Under the pieces are notes generated by a model. That model saw only the letters and a list, made by a program, of their open reading frames with translations, was not told the origin of the DNA and did no database searches. Positions 47,098-56,325 of a stretch of 64,000 nt of DNA are shown here, piece after piece; within the stretch, counting starts at the first letter, position 1, and the number at the start of each line of letters is the position of its first letter. The stretch lies in NCBI RefSeq assembly GCF_965138505.1, contig NZ_CBCSCO010000004.1, positions 186,001 to 250,000 of the forward strand, written 5' to 3'. The position numbers and the translations under genes are program-made. Source of the stretch: Litorimonas haliclonae (GTDB taxonomy: Bacteria > Pseudomonadota > Alphaproteobacteria > Caulobacterales > Maricaulaceae).

Positions 47098-48516
47098 ATG
47101 CCTGACCTCATGACCACGACACGCCATCCCCGCTCTCTCGTAACAGGTCTTGTGCGCGGGGCGGCGATGTGGGCGGTTCCTATACTGATTATTTCTGCCG
47201 TGGTGTTAACCTGGCTATACCGAACCACGACCTATCGGATTTTTGACGACCCCCTTGATAGCGCCGTCACTTCTTTGATTGCGTCCGTTGATGTGGATGC
47301 AAACGGGGCAGTTGCTGTCTCGCGGGAGCCGCTGGATCCTCGGTATCAACGCGCTTTATCTGGTCGTTACTGGCTTATCGGCCAATCCAATGGAGAAGCG
47401 CGCGCGCCTTTAAGAATCCTTGCCGCCTCTCGCTCTCTTTACGGCGAGAGTTTGGTTTTGGAGCCTCCGGTTTTAAGAAACCTAAAATCAAATATGGGAG
47501 AAGCCGTGCGCGCCTCCAGCCGGGGTGTAGACACGGGGGAAACCCTTCGTATCGTGGCGCGTCAGGTTATTTTACCTGGAACAGAACAACCCGTTATCGT
47601 TTTGGCCGGAGCTGACAAGCGCGCGGCCACGCGGGATATTCAGAGGTTTGCTGTAACGGCTCTCGCGCTCATGGCGGCGCTTTGCCTGGCGCTCATATTT
47701 GCTGTTTATACTCAGGTACGTGTGGGTCTAAGCCCGCTCTTCACACTTCGTAACAAAGTGGCAGATGTCCGCGAAGGCAAATCCGCGCAAGTGGAGGGGG
47801 TGTATCCACCTGAAATTGCCCCTTTGGCCGAAGAGCTGAATAGCTTGATTAGTCACAATAAGAATATTGTGGAGCGCGCCCGGACTCATGTCGGCAATTT
47901 GGCCCACGCTCTGAAAACCCCTTTGGCGGTCTTGCAGAATGAAGCTCAAAGCGGGCCTCAAACGCCGTCAGCGCTCGTCGCGAAACAAACCGAGATTATG
48001 CACCAGCAAGTCGATCACCATCTTCGCCGCGCCCGGGCGGCGGCAAGAGGTCAGTCCATCGGCGTCACAACGCCTTTGGCAGATGTAATTGACCCCCTAA
48101 TGCGGACTTTGCCGCGCATATATCGTGACAAGGATTTGTATATCGATGTCGATACAGAAACCGCTCTGGTCTTTCGCGGGGCAAAGCAAGACATAGAAGA
48201 TATGGTTGGCAACCTAATGGATAATGCGGCCAAATGGACGAAAACAGATATAAAGGTCAGAGCTGAAACGGATAAAAACCGCTCTGATATGATGCGGATC
48301 ATCATTGAAGACAACGGCGCAGGACTTGATCCCAAAGAATATGAAGAGGCCTTGAAACGCGGCGCGCGTTTGGACGAAGCCACGCCGGGCAGCGGTCTGG
48401 GGCTAGCGATCGTCGATGATCTCGCCCGTGCCTATAAAGGACAATTTCACCTGTCCCGGTCTGAAATGGGGGGCTTGCAGGCAGAGCTGATTTTGCCCAA
48501 AGTCGGCGCGTCATGA
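47098..48516 (+). CDS. Sensor histidine kinase (FeuQ/PhoQ-like)
   Basis: A 472-residue membrane kinase. Two membrane helices (about 17-42 and 182-205) enclose a periplasmic sensor domain (about 43-180), followed by a HAMP linker. The phosphorylated histidine is in VGNLAHALKTPLAVL (about 270). ATP-binding boxes are MVGNLMDNAAKWT (N box), IIEDNGAGL (G1) and GSGLGLAIVDDLARAYKG (G2). The AHALKTPL box is that of the PhoQ-like class. The downstream methyltransferase overlaps its stop by 4 bp. Confidence 0.92.
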   Translation: MPDLMTTTRHPRSLVTGLVRGAAMWAVPILIISAVVLTWLYRTTTYRIFDDPLDSAVTSLIASVDVDANGAVAVSREPLDPRYQRALSGRYWLIGQSNGEARAPLRILAASRSLYGESLVLEPPVLRNLKSNMGEAVRASSRGVDTGETLRIVARQVILPGTEQPVIVLAGADKRAATRDIQRFAVTALALMAALCLALIFAVYTQVRVGLSPLFTLRNKVADVREGKSAQVEGVYPPEIAPLAEELNSLISHNKNIVERARTHVGNLAHALKTPLAVLQNEAQSGPQTPSALVAKQTEIMHQQVDHHLRRARAAARGQSIGVTTPLADVIDPLMRTLPRIYRDKDLYIDVDTETALVFRGAKQDIEDMVGNLMDNAAKWTKTDIKVRAETDKNRSDMMRIIIEDNGAGLDPKEYEEALKRGARLDEATPGSGLGLAIVDDLARAYKGQFHLSRSEMGGLQAELILPKVGAS

Positions 48517-49151
48517 CAAAACCTCCTATAGCTCTTGAAGACAGACAACAAAGCGGCGCGCGGCGTTTTTCGCCAAGTGCAGGCCGCAATAAAGAGGTCA
48601 TTGCGCAGCAGCTGAAGACGATCTTGCCGCCCGAAGCGCATGTCCTTGAAATTGCTTCCGGCACAGGGGAGCATGGACACGCCGTTTGCGCCAGTCGCGA
48701 CGATATTAGCTGGCAATATTCCGACCCGGACGCTGAATCCCGCGCGAGCGAAGATGATTGGCGCCTAGAGAGTCCGATGCAGCTGCGACCTTCGCTTCCG
48801 CTGGATATGACGGCTCCGGATTGGTGGGGCGGCCTCCCGGATTATGACGCCGTATATTCGGCAAATATGATCCATATTGCCCCGCTGGAAGCCTGTGAAG
48901 GCTTAGCTTTAGGCGCAGCCCATATCCTTAGAGAGGGCGGCGTGGTTGTCCTCTACGGCCCGTTTCTCGACGAAAGCCGCTCGGCCCCGTCAAACCTGGA
49001 GTTCGACAAAAACTTGAAGGCCCGGAATCCCGCTTGGGGCGTGCGAGAGCAAGCTCTTGTTAAGCATATCTTTGCAAAGGCCGGGTTTAATGGGCATCGC
49101 CTGATTGAGATGCCCAAAAACAATCACATCTACGTTTTTTCTCGCGATTAG
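48513..49151 (+). CDS. DUF938 SAM-dependent methyltransferase-like protein
   Basis: A 212-residue protein of the DUF938 family, a class I methyltransferase fold: RRFSPSAGRNKEVIAQQL start, VLEIASGTGEHG (SAM motif I, about 45), DISWQYSDPD, AVYSANMIHIAP and VVLYGPF. The natural substrate is unknown. It overlaps the kinase stop in an ATGA junction, so it is translated with it. A weak hairpin follows. Confidence 0.88.
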   Translation: MTKPPIALEDRQQSGARRFSPSAGRNKEVIAQQLKTILPPEAHVLEIASGTGEHGHAVCASRDDISWQYSDPDAESRASEDDWRLESPMQLRPSLPLDMTAPDWWGGLPDYDAVYSANMIHIAPLEACEGLALGAAHILREGGVVVLYGPFLDESRSAPSNLEFDKNLKARNPAWGVREQALVKHIFAKAGFNGHRLIEMPKNNHIYVFSRD

Positions 49152-49178
49152 GCCTTAACAAGCGAGCTTTCCTCAGTT

Positions 49179-49200
49179 CATGACTTCCTTGTCATGTTTT
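49179..49200 (+). terminator. Weak terminator-like hairpin
   Basis: The 6-bp stem CATGAC/GTCATG with a 6-base loop and TTTT ends 59 bp before the DegP gene. The stem is short and half AT, so termination is probably partial. Confidence 0.4.
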
Positions 49201-49259
49201 GGACATGTTCCTGATAGTCTATTCCCCCCATGGTGGGGCCAAGCTGGAGGATTCGAAGA

Positions 49260-50858
49260 GTGTTTTTGCACGACCTTTTGACATCACGAAAAATGCTTTT
49301 ATGCGCAACGACTGCCGCTGCGCTGGTATCTGCGCCTGCTTTGGCGCAACAGAGCGATCCGAGTGAAACCGCGCGAGTTGCTGAAGCGATCAATAACAAC
49401 TCAGCGCAGACCGGGCAAAATGAAGCTAAGAGGTTCACCCCCCTACGAGATCAAGGAACAACGGATCAGGCCAGCCCTCAAAATAGCGCCGCTCAGAAAA
49501 TGTCGCCTCCGGCGGAACTATCCTCCACAGCGAGAGCGCTGACGCCGCAGAACCTCATGGATATGCCAGTCTCTTCACTTCCGTCCATTGCAGACCTTGT
49601 TGAGAATGTCAGCCAGTCCGTGGTCAATATTATCGTCCGCACTGAAAGCGGAGAAACGACTTCTGAAGGGCAGGGCTCTGGGTTCATAATCTCTGACAAG
49701 AACGAAGTCGTGACGAATTATCACGTCATCGAAGGCGGTAATACGATCAATGTAGAGTTTAATGACGGGCAGGTTTATCCGGCCCGCGTTCTCGGCACAG
49801 ATGAAGAAACGGATCTCGCGCTTCTTCAGATAAAAACTCAAGAGAAGATACCGCATCTAACGTTCAAACAGGATGGGGACGTTAGAGTCGGCGATTGGGT
49901 CGTCGCGATCGGAAATCCGTTCGGCATCGGCCAATCCACCAGTCTGGGCGTGATCTCAGCTATTGGACGCGAGCGTGTGGATAGCGGCAATTATGTTGAT
50001 TACATTCAAACTGACGCCACAATTAACCGCGGAAATTCCGGCGGCCCGCTCTTTAACCTGGACGGTGATGTCGTTGGCGTAAATTCCGCTATTTATTCCC
50101 CAACCGGGGCCAGTGTCGGTATCGCTTTTGTGATTCCCCACGGCACAGCAGAACAGGTGATAAGCTCTCTTCGAACGGACGGTCGGGTGCGGCGCGGCTA
50201 TCTTGGCGCGGCTTTGCGCGACGCCGAGTTTGAAATAGAGGGTCAGCCCGGTATTTTTAAGGCGGGCGCTCTGGTCAATAGTGTCGTCCCGGGAAGTCCG
50301 GCTGCTCAATATGGATTACAGGTGGATGATATTATTCTTCGCGTGAACGACGAGGCCGTTCGAAACGCCGTCGAGGCGACGCGAGTCATCGGCAAAATGA
50401 ATCCGGGCGATGTCGGACGGTTCATTTATGAGCGGGACGAAAAAACCTATGCCTTAAATATTTCTATTACCGAACGTCCCGACAAACACGAGGTCGAAAC
50501 GGCAAAAGCCATTACGCAAGGCATGCCGCCGCCGGCCCCGAAAGAGCCGAGCCGTGGCACAATCAATGTAGATACGGGCTTGCAAGTCCTTGATATTTCA
50601 TCCGAATTTCGAAATGCGATCAAAATGCGCTCTGACCAAGTCGGAATTTATGTCGAATCTGTCACGCCCGGCAGCGCCGCTGAGAGCGCTGGATTCAAAA
50701 TGGGCATGGTACTTCTCGAAGCTGAAAGTGAACCTTTAGCGGAGACAGACGTTTTGCGCACAGTGGTATTGAATGCCAAGCTGGATGAGAAAGAAAGTAT
50801 ATCCCTCCATGTCCGACTAAAGGACGGAGGAGAGACCTACATGGTTTTGCCATTATGA
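49260..50858 (+). CDS. DegP/Do-type periplasmic serine endoprotease
   Basis: A 532-residue HtrA protease/chaperone. Signal peptide ends ALAQ (about 30), then a Gln/Ser-rich linker (35-100). The trypsin-like domain has H in VVTNYHVIEGG (about 155), D in ETDLALLQI (about 184) and S in INRGNSGGPLF (about 259). Two PDZ domains follow (about 310-400 and 440-530). The start is GTG at 49260, because CTGGAGG (49244-49250) is 9 bases upstream; the ATG at 49230 precedes it. ATG 49293 is another option. A response regulator/kinase pair follows, as for envelope-stress proteases. Confidence 0.92.
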   Translation: MFLHDLLTSRKMLLCATTAAALVSAPALAQQSDPSETARVAEAINNNSAQTGQNEAKRFTPLRDQGTTDQASPQNSAAQKMSPPAELSSTARALTPQNLMDMPVSSLPSIADLVENVSQSVVNIIVRTESGETTSEGQGSGFIISDKNEVVTNYHVIEGGNTINVEFNDGQVYPARVLGTDEETDLALLQIKTQEKIPHLTFKQDGDVRVGDWVVAIGNPFGIGQSTSLGVISAIGRERVDSGNYVDYIQTDATINRGNSGGPLFNLDGDVVGVNSAIYSPTGASVGIAFVIPHGTAEQVISSLRTDGRVRRGYLGAALRDAEFEIEGQPGIFKAGALVNSVVPGSPAAQYGLQVDDIILRVNDEAVRNAVEATRVIGKMNPGDVGRFIYERDEKTYALNISITERPDKHEVETAKAITQGMPPPAPKEPSRGTINVDTGLQVLDISSEFRNAIKMRSDQVGIYVESVTPGSAAESAGFKMGMVLLEAESEPLAETDVLRTVVLNAKLDEKESISLHVRLKDGGETYMVLPL

Positions 50859-50944
50859 GAACAAATTTTGGATGAGACCATATTTGGGTCAAATTTAGTA
50901 GAAAGAATGAAAACTGAAAGTCTGGGGGACTAGTGGAGAAAGAA

Positions 50945-51616
50945 ATGAGAATACTCGTTGTCGAAGATGATGAAGTTGCAGCTGAATATGTCCGAAAGGG
51001 CCTTATGGAAGCTGGTCACGTCGTTGACCTCGCCCCTGACGGCGATTTGGGTCTCGAAATGGCTAAGGCGGCAGATTATGACGCCTTAATACTCGATCGA
51101 ATGCTGCCCAAGCGGGACGGTCTGGAACTGTTAGGCGATTTGCGCGAAGAGGGTGATGCAACGCCCGTGCTGATCCTATCAGCGCTTGGCGAAGTCGACC
51201 ACAAGGTCGAAGGCCTTCGCGCAGGCGGAGATGATTATCTGGCCAAACCCTATTCCTTTACCGAGCTTCTGGCGCGGGTAGAAGCGATTGGCCGCCGATC
51301 TGATCCGAATGCCGCTGTGACCAAGCTTAAAGTCGGAGACCTGGAAATGGACCTTTTGGCCCGCACGGTTCGCCGTGACGGACAAAAGATCCTGCTGCAA
51401 CCCCGCGAATTCCGTTTGCTGGAATGCTTGATGCGCAATGCCGGCCGGGTTGTGACCCGCACTATGCTTCTCGAAAAAGTCTGGGACTACCATTTTGACC
51501 CCCAGACCAATGTGATCGACGTTCACATTTCGCGGCTTCGCGGAAAAATCGACAAGGAGTTCGATGAGCCTCTGCTGCATACTGTTCGCGGCGCGGGTTA
51601 TCGCTTGCAGGTCTAA
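50945..51616 (+). CDS. OmpR-family response regulator, second pair
   Basis: A 223-residue regulator. The receiver has EDDE, the phosphorylated aspartate in ALILDRMLPKRDGLE (about 51) and lysine in YLAKPYSF. The winged helix includes LLQPREFRLLECLMRNAGRVVTRTMLLEKVWDY and PQTNVIDVHISRLRGKID. The DRMLPKRDGLE motif matches the CzcR/QseB-like branch. Start ATG 50945 is preferred (GGAG 6 bases upstream); a GTG at 50933 is possible. It lies 86 bp after the DegP gene and 24 bp before its kinase. Confidence 0.92.
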   Translation: MRILVVEDDEVAAEYVRKGLMEAGHVVDLAPDGDLGLEMAKAADYDALILDRMLPKRDGLELLGDLREEGDATPVLILSALGEVDHKVEGLRAGGDDYLAKPYSFTELLARVEAIGRRSDPNAAVTKLKVGDLEMDLLARTVRRDGQKILLQPREFRLLECLMRNAGRVVTRTMLLEKVWDYHFDPQTNVIDVHISRLRGKIDKEFDEPLLHTVRGAGYRLQV

Positions 51617-51640
51617 TGGCCGCTCTTTAAGCGTCTGATT

Positions 51641-53230
51641 GTGATTGACGCTATCCAAAAACTGCTGCGGAATACGATGTTCCGCTTGTCCTTATTAGGC
51701 GCAACGTTGACGATGGTCAGCGTTGCCGCTGCCTTGGGGCTTGTCTATTATTCCATGATCGAGTCCGAGCTGCGACGCGTGGAGCAATCCAATATCGATG
51801 AAATTGCCGAGCTTCAGAACCTTTATGACGAAGGGGGTTTGGCCCGCGTACGCGCCGCGAAGGCCGCTGGGATTGTGCCGCAAGGTCTGTCTCCGGAAAG
51901 CGATGAGTTCAAACAACTCTATGATCGCGGCGGGATTACCGCCGTAGAACGCGCCGTAACGGTCCGGGGCGCGAGCTATGAAGCGCTTTATTTTCTGCAA
52001 GCCCGCCGTCAATCCCAAGTCCTGATACGGGGAAATATTCTGGGCCAAGGCGACCTTCTGGCCAGTGAAGCCATTGCTCAAGATGAGATCAACAGTCGCG
52101 GCTTTTCAAAAATTCAATTTTTATACTCTGACCCCAATTCAGATTCAGAAGATTTTATTGATCGACGGGCGCGGGGGATTGTCGGGAATTTAAAACTGGG
52201 TGAGGATAATGTTGCCGCCATTATTGTCGGACGGGACGTGGAAGCCATTTCCAGAACCGGTGACAGAATTCGCTCAACACTTGTCCCCGCCCTTTTGCTG
52301 GCGGCTATTTTGGGTCTCATATCCTCTTGGTTTGTATCGCGCAGTTTCGCCGCGCGGGTGGAGGCTTTTAACCGGCTGGCAACAGATGTGCGCGCGGGTA
52401 ATTTAGACAGGCGCGCGCCGCGAAATTACTCCGAAGACGAGATGGACCTTCTGGCGGAGCATTTGAATTCCATGCTCGACCATATTGACCGCCTCATGCA
52501 GGCGATGCGCTATGCAGGGGATTCTATTGCTCATGACCTTCGCTCTCCGCTCACCCGCTTGCGGACGCGGCTGGAAAGCGCCGCCGTTGAATTAGGCGAC
52601 ACGCCGGAAGCCGACATACTTTTCTCGGCGGCCGAAGATGCCAGCGAACTTCTCACGACTTTTGACGGCGTATTGCGTATTGCCCGACTTGAGGCGGGGG
52701 AGCGGCGCGAGCTTTTACAGCCGACGGATCCTAAGCCCCTATTGGATGATCTAGCCGAGCTTTATGAGCCGGCTTGTGAGGATGCGGGACTACAATTTTC
52801 CGCCGATATTGCCAAAGGCACCGACATTCTGGCCGATAGAGGTCTGTTATCTCAGGCGGTCTCAAACTTGGTTGAAAATGCCATCAAATATACACCCAAA
52901 GGCGGCCGCATTCATCTTGAACTGCGTAAGACCCGCAATGGACGGGTCACGATTTCGGTGACCGATGACGGCCCAGGCATCCCGTCAATAGATCGGGAGC
53001 GTGTAAAAGAACGCTTTGTTCGTTTGGATAAGAGCCGAACTTTGCCGGGCAGCGGTCTCGGTATGGCCCTTGTCGACGCCGTGGCCGATTTGCACCGTGC
53101 GGAGTTTACTCTGGAAGACGGATTTGACGACCGGGGCACGCTCGGATTGAAGGCGAGCCTTGTGTTGCCGCGCCGCCGTCCCGGTTTGGGAGCCGATGAA
53201 GGCAAAGCTAAATCCTCAGGGAAAGTCTAG
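51641..53230 (+). CDS. Sensor histidine kinase, second pair
   Basis: A 529-residue kinase: membrane helix (about 18-42), periplasmic sensor region (about 43-205), second helix (about 208-230, LVPALLLAAILGLISSWFV), HAMP (about 235-285). The histidine is in DSIAHDLRSPLTRLRTRLE (about 304). ATP boxes: VSNLVENAIKYTP, VTDDGPGIP and GSGLGMALVDAVADLH. It likely senses envelope stress with the DegP gene upstream. The start is GTG at 51641, with weak initiation signals; ATG 51677 is another possibility. It ends 9 bp before the convergent PleC-type kinase. Confidence 0.9.
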   Translation: MIDAIQKLLRNTMFRLSLLGATLTMVSVAAALGLVYYSMIESELRRVEQSNIDEIAELQNLYDEGGLARVRAAKAAGIVPQGLSPESDEFKQLYDRGGITAVERAVTVRGASYEALYFLQARRQSQVLIRGNILGQGDLLASEAIAQDEINSRGFSKIQFLYSDPNSDSEDFIDRRARGIVGNLKLGEDNVAAIIVGRDVEAISRTGDRIRSTLVPALLLAAILGLISSWFVSRSFAARVEAFNRLATDVRAGNLDRRAPRNYSEDEMDLLAEHLNSMLDHIDRLMQAMRYAGDSIAHDLRSPLTRLRTRLESAAVELGDTPEADILFSAAEDASELLTTFDGVLRIARLEAGERRELLQPTDPKPLLDDLAELYEPACEDAGLQFSADIAKGTDILADRGLLSQAVSNLVENAIKYTPKGGRIHLELRKTRNGRVTISVTDDGPGIPSIDRERVKERFVRLDKSRTLPGSGLGMALVDAVADLHRAEFTLEDGFDDRGTLGLKASLVLPRRRPGLGADEGKAKSSGKV

Positions 53231-53239
53231 TTTTAAAAC

Positions 53240-56203
53240 CTAAGCCGCTGAATCCCGGTAAGGGTTGGGCAGTTGCGGAGGCGCAGATTGCGACCGTTGA
53301 GGCGCTTGGCCTTGAGCTGGATTGGTCATGGGCGGAGGCGAGGGATTAACTTGGACAGGCGGCTGTGATTGCGAAGGCTGTGTGTTTTGTGCGACGGCAG
53401 ATTTAGTCTCGTCCATTCGGGCCTCACCGGCAGATAGAACAACAGCAATGTCATTTGCCAATTTTGTAATCTCGCTGCCGACTTCTGTTGGATCAGGTTT
53501 TTCCTGTTTTACGGGCGGGCTGGACGGTAGAGTAAAGGTAACAGTTGTGCCTTCGCCCAGCGTGCTTTCCATGCTGAAATTCCCGCCATGGAGTTCGACG
53601 AGGGATTTCGATAAAGCGAGACCCAACCCGGTGCCTTCATGTTGACGGGAATGCTGGCTGTCGATCTGTTCAAATGGCTGCGCCAGACGCTCAATATGTT
53701 CTTGGGAAATGCCGATACCGGTATCGGTCACGCGGACGATGAGCCCGGCTGATTTCGGCTCGACCGCAATTGTCACAGATCCGCCTTCAGGCGTGAATTT
53801 AATAGCGTTAGTGATAAGGTTGAGCAGAACCTGCTTAACCGCCCGAGGGTCCGCTTCAATCTCTTTGGCAGGCTTTTCTTCGAAGATAAGTTTCAAGCGA
53901 TTTTCATCCGCCCGGCCCCTGACAATACGAATGACCTGTTCAACCATGTCGTTAATTTGGAGTTCCTCAGTATTAAGGGACATTTTACCGGCTTCGATTT
54001 TGGACATATCAAGAATGTCGTTGATCAGGCTGAGCAAATGTTGTCCCGAAAACAGGATGTCATTGACATATTCTTTATAGCGAGCATCGCCGAGCGGCCC
54101 GAACAGCTCTTTTTTCATAATGTCCGAAAAGCCGTTAATGGCGTTGAGAGGCGTCCGAAGCTCATGGCTCATATTGGCCAAAAATTCGGATTTAGAATGG
54201 CTGGCTTCTTCGGCGCGAATTTTTTCTTGTTCGTAGTTTTCCGCCAATTCAACAATACGGATTTGGGATTTACGCAAGACGCTGATGGTTTTTTCTAGCG
54301 CGTCCTGATTAACCTGAAGCTCTCTTTCGCGGGAGCGAATGGCGGTCACTTCTGTGCCGATACTCACGCGCCCGCCATCATTGGTGAAGGTTTCGGAGTA
54401 GCGGATCCAGCGGCCATCCTGTAATTCCATCTCGTTGCCTTCGGCGCGTTCGGTCACGCTGACCACATTCTTCATACCGTTATACTCCACGGTCGCGTGG
54501 TCGATACCGACTTGAAGCTGACCGGGTTGGAAATTGAAGAAACTTTCAAACCGTTCATTCCAGATCAAAAGCCGGTCGGATTGGTCCCAAATCACGAAAC
54601 TATCCGTCATAGATTTCAGGGCGTCAAATAGACGGGTCTCAGCCGCTTGTAACCGGGCCTGAGCGCCGCGCATTTCAGTAATGTCCAGCGCCATCCCAAT
54701 AATGATTTTGGCATGGTCTGACCCCCGGACCGAAGGGCGTCCGCGGCACGCCATATAAATGGGGAGGTGAGCGAGGCCAAGTTCAACATCAAAATCACCG
54801 CTGACATGGCTGCGCCGAATAGCGGCAAATAAACGCTCTCTGTCGGCGGGCGCAAATAGGCCTAGAAATTGCGCCATCGACAAGGTTGTATCGACCTTAG
54901 GCATGTTGAAAACACTCGCCAGTGAAGGACTCAAATAGGCCGTGTTTTTAGCTAGGTCTATTTCCCAAACCCCGCCTTTTGACCCGTCAACGGCCGCTTG
55001 ATAACGCTGAATCGCGACTTCGTCCTCGTTTTGACGTTGCCGAAGTATATCCATCTGGCGCATCAACTGGCTGGCAAGCATCCAGATCAGCCATCCCATG
55101 CCCAGCAAGAGAAGCGCGAATAACATCAGGTTTTCTTTTAGGCCTGAGGCAATTCCGCGGGGTTGGATATCGATAACCGACAAAAAGGATTTAGGGACGG
55201 GGGCTGTACCTAACCAGACCTTTGAACTTCCGGTTTCAAACGGGATAAGAGATGTCTCTTCGGCATTTTTCGTCAAACCGGCCAAGCGCTGTGCGTTGAT
55301 ATTATATACGGTGAGCGCATCGGCAGAGGTCACATTCGCACCGCCATCAATGACGCGTCCTCCGTCCATAATCAGCGCGGCATTTGCGGACAGTTCTCCG
55401 ATAAAGGTTTGCGGCGCCATAGCTGTGAGGAGAAAGACGTCATTTCTCCGGCGAATTATAACGGGAATAGCGGATCCATTCTCGGCGACGAGAGAGAGAA
55501 TCTGAACTTCGCCTGTGGGGTAATTGCGGGAGTCCAGCTGAGCAACCAGATCGCCCAGCGTCCCGGCTTTGGCCATTGCCGTTCCGTTAGCGTCGACCAT
55601 GGCAACCCCGTCAATCATCTCGCGCTGGGAAATGAAATTAACAATCTGCTCCGGTGTGCCTTCACTGAAAAGGGCCTGATCGATCCAGGCAATTTCTGTA
55701 TCAATCCGCCGGGACACATCTGTGGCCTGATTGCTTAGGGACTGAGAGAAGCTGATTTGGGTTTGTTCGCTAAAACGCTCATTATCGTAATAGAATTTTG
55801 TCAAAGCCAGAATCGCTAGGAGCACAAAAAAAGCCCCGACAGCAAAGAGAAGACTCTTTAAGGACGCCGTTCCGCCGACCCGATCGGAAATTCGGTCGAT
55901 CCCCTTTGTAAAGGCGCCGCCTTTGGACGTATCTAGTCGCTGAGACGGTTCCGTATCAGAAGGCACGCGAGACCGTAGGTGAGCTGGTTGAACAGGGTTC
56001 TGAGGCGAAGGGCCTAGGCGTTGCCGCGTATGAGGGGGCGCAGCGGCGGGCTGGCTTTGAGGTCTTTGAGCTTGCGCGCGAGGGGGGTGAGATCCGGCAG
56101 CACGTTGATCAGCAGGGTGTTGACCGGCCACAGTTCGTCGCTGGGCCGCGTCCTGACCGTTTGGCTGCGCATATTGCGTTTGTCTTGAAGACCCTCTTTG
56201 CAC
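53240..56203 (-). CDS. PleC-type PAS sensor histidine kinase with disordered ends
   Basis: A 987-residue kinase. A hydrophilic Gln/Pro/Arg-rich N-terminus (1-110) precedes membrane helix 1 (about 115-138), a periplasmic domain, helix 2 (about 360-385), two PAS regions (about 400-525 and 525-640), a coiled coil, then HisKA with SEFLANMSHELRTPLNAINGF (about 690), where the histidine sits. ATP boxes are LLNLITNAIKFT, VTDTGIGIS and GTGLGLALSKSLVELHGG. The last 75 residues are Pro/Gln/Ser-rich. The ELRTPLNAINGFSDIM...FGPLGD...YV.DI class is that of PleC/DivJ/PdhS cell-cycle kinases. GTG start at 56203 is supported by GGGGGA upstream. Confidence 0.88.
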   Translation of the reverse strand: MQRGSSRQTQYAQPNGQDAAQRRTVAGQHPADQRAAGSHPPRAQAQRPQSQPAAAPPHTRQRLGPSPQNPVQPAHLRSRVPSDTEPSQRLDTSKGGAFTKGIDRISDRVGGTASLKSLLFAVGAFFVLLAILALTKFYYDNERFSEQTQISFSQSLSNQATDVSRRIDTEIAWIDQALFSEGTPEQIVNFISQREMIDGVAMVDANGTAMAKAGTLGDLVAQLDSRNYPTGEVQILSLVAENGSAIPVIIRRRNDVFLLTAMAPQTFIGELSANAALIMDGGRVIDGGANVTSADALTVYNINAQRLAGLTKNAEETSLIPFETGSSKVWLGTAPVPKSFLSVIDIQPRGIASGLKENLMLFALLLLGMGWLIWMLASQLMRQMDILRQRQNEDEVAIQRYQAAVDGSKGGVWEIDLAKNTAYLSPSLASVFNMPKVDTTLSMAQFLGLFAPADRERLFAAIRRSHVSGDFDVELGLAHLPIYMACRGRPSVRGSDHAKIIIGMALDITEMRGAQARLQAAETRLFDALKSMTDSFVIWDQSDRLLIWNERFESFFNFQPGQLQVGIDHATVEYNGMKNVVSVTERAEGNEMELQDGRWIRYSETFTNDGGRVSIGTEVTAIRSRERELQVNQDALEKTISVLRKSQIRIVELAENYEQEKIRAEEASHSKSEFLANMSHELRTPLNAINGFSDIMKKELFGPLGDARYKEYVNDILFSGQHLLSLINDILDMSKIEAGKMSLNTEELQINDMVEQVIRIVRGRADENRLKLIFEEKPAKEIEADPRAVKQVLLNLITNAIKFTPEGGSVTIAVEPKSAGLIVRVTDTGIGISQEHIERLAQPFEQIDSQHSRQHEGTGLGLALSKSLVELHGGNFSMESTLGEGTTVTFTLPSSPPVKQEKPDPTEVGSEITKLANDIAVVLSAGEARMDETKSAVAQNTQPSQSQPPVQVNPSPPPMTNPAQGQAPQRSQSAPPQLPNPYRDSAA

Positions 56204-56268
56204 TCACTTCCCCCGAATCACGCTTAAAACGCTAAAGATAGTCGTAAGAGAAGTCGAACAAAACGTGG

Positions 56269-56283
56269 TTAATTTTTCATTTA
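56269..56283 (-). promoter_or_regulatory. Near-consensus CtrA box upstream of the PleC-type kinase
   Basis: On the minus strand the sequence reads TAAA-N7-TTAACC, matching the CtrA box TTAA-N7-TTAAC except for one base. It lies 66-80 bp before the GTG of the kinase gene, a plausible -35 position. CtrA acts downstream of PleC/DivK signalling, so feedback would be logical. Confidence 0.4.
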
Positions 56284-56325
56284 CCTTGAAGAAAAAAGAG
56301 TAAAAAACTGTGTTTAGAGTCAATT

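Noticed and set aside
50878..50887. CC-AT6-GG box upstream of the second response regulator
   Set aside because: It resembles a eukaryotic CArG box but has no known bacterial meaning; probably chance.
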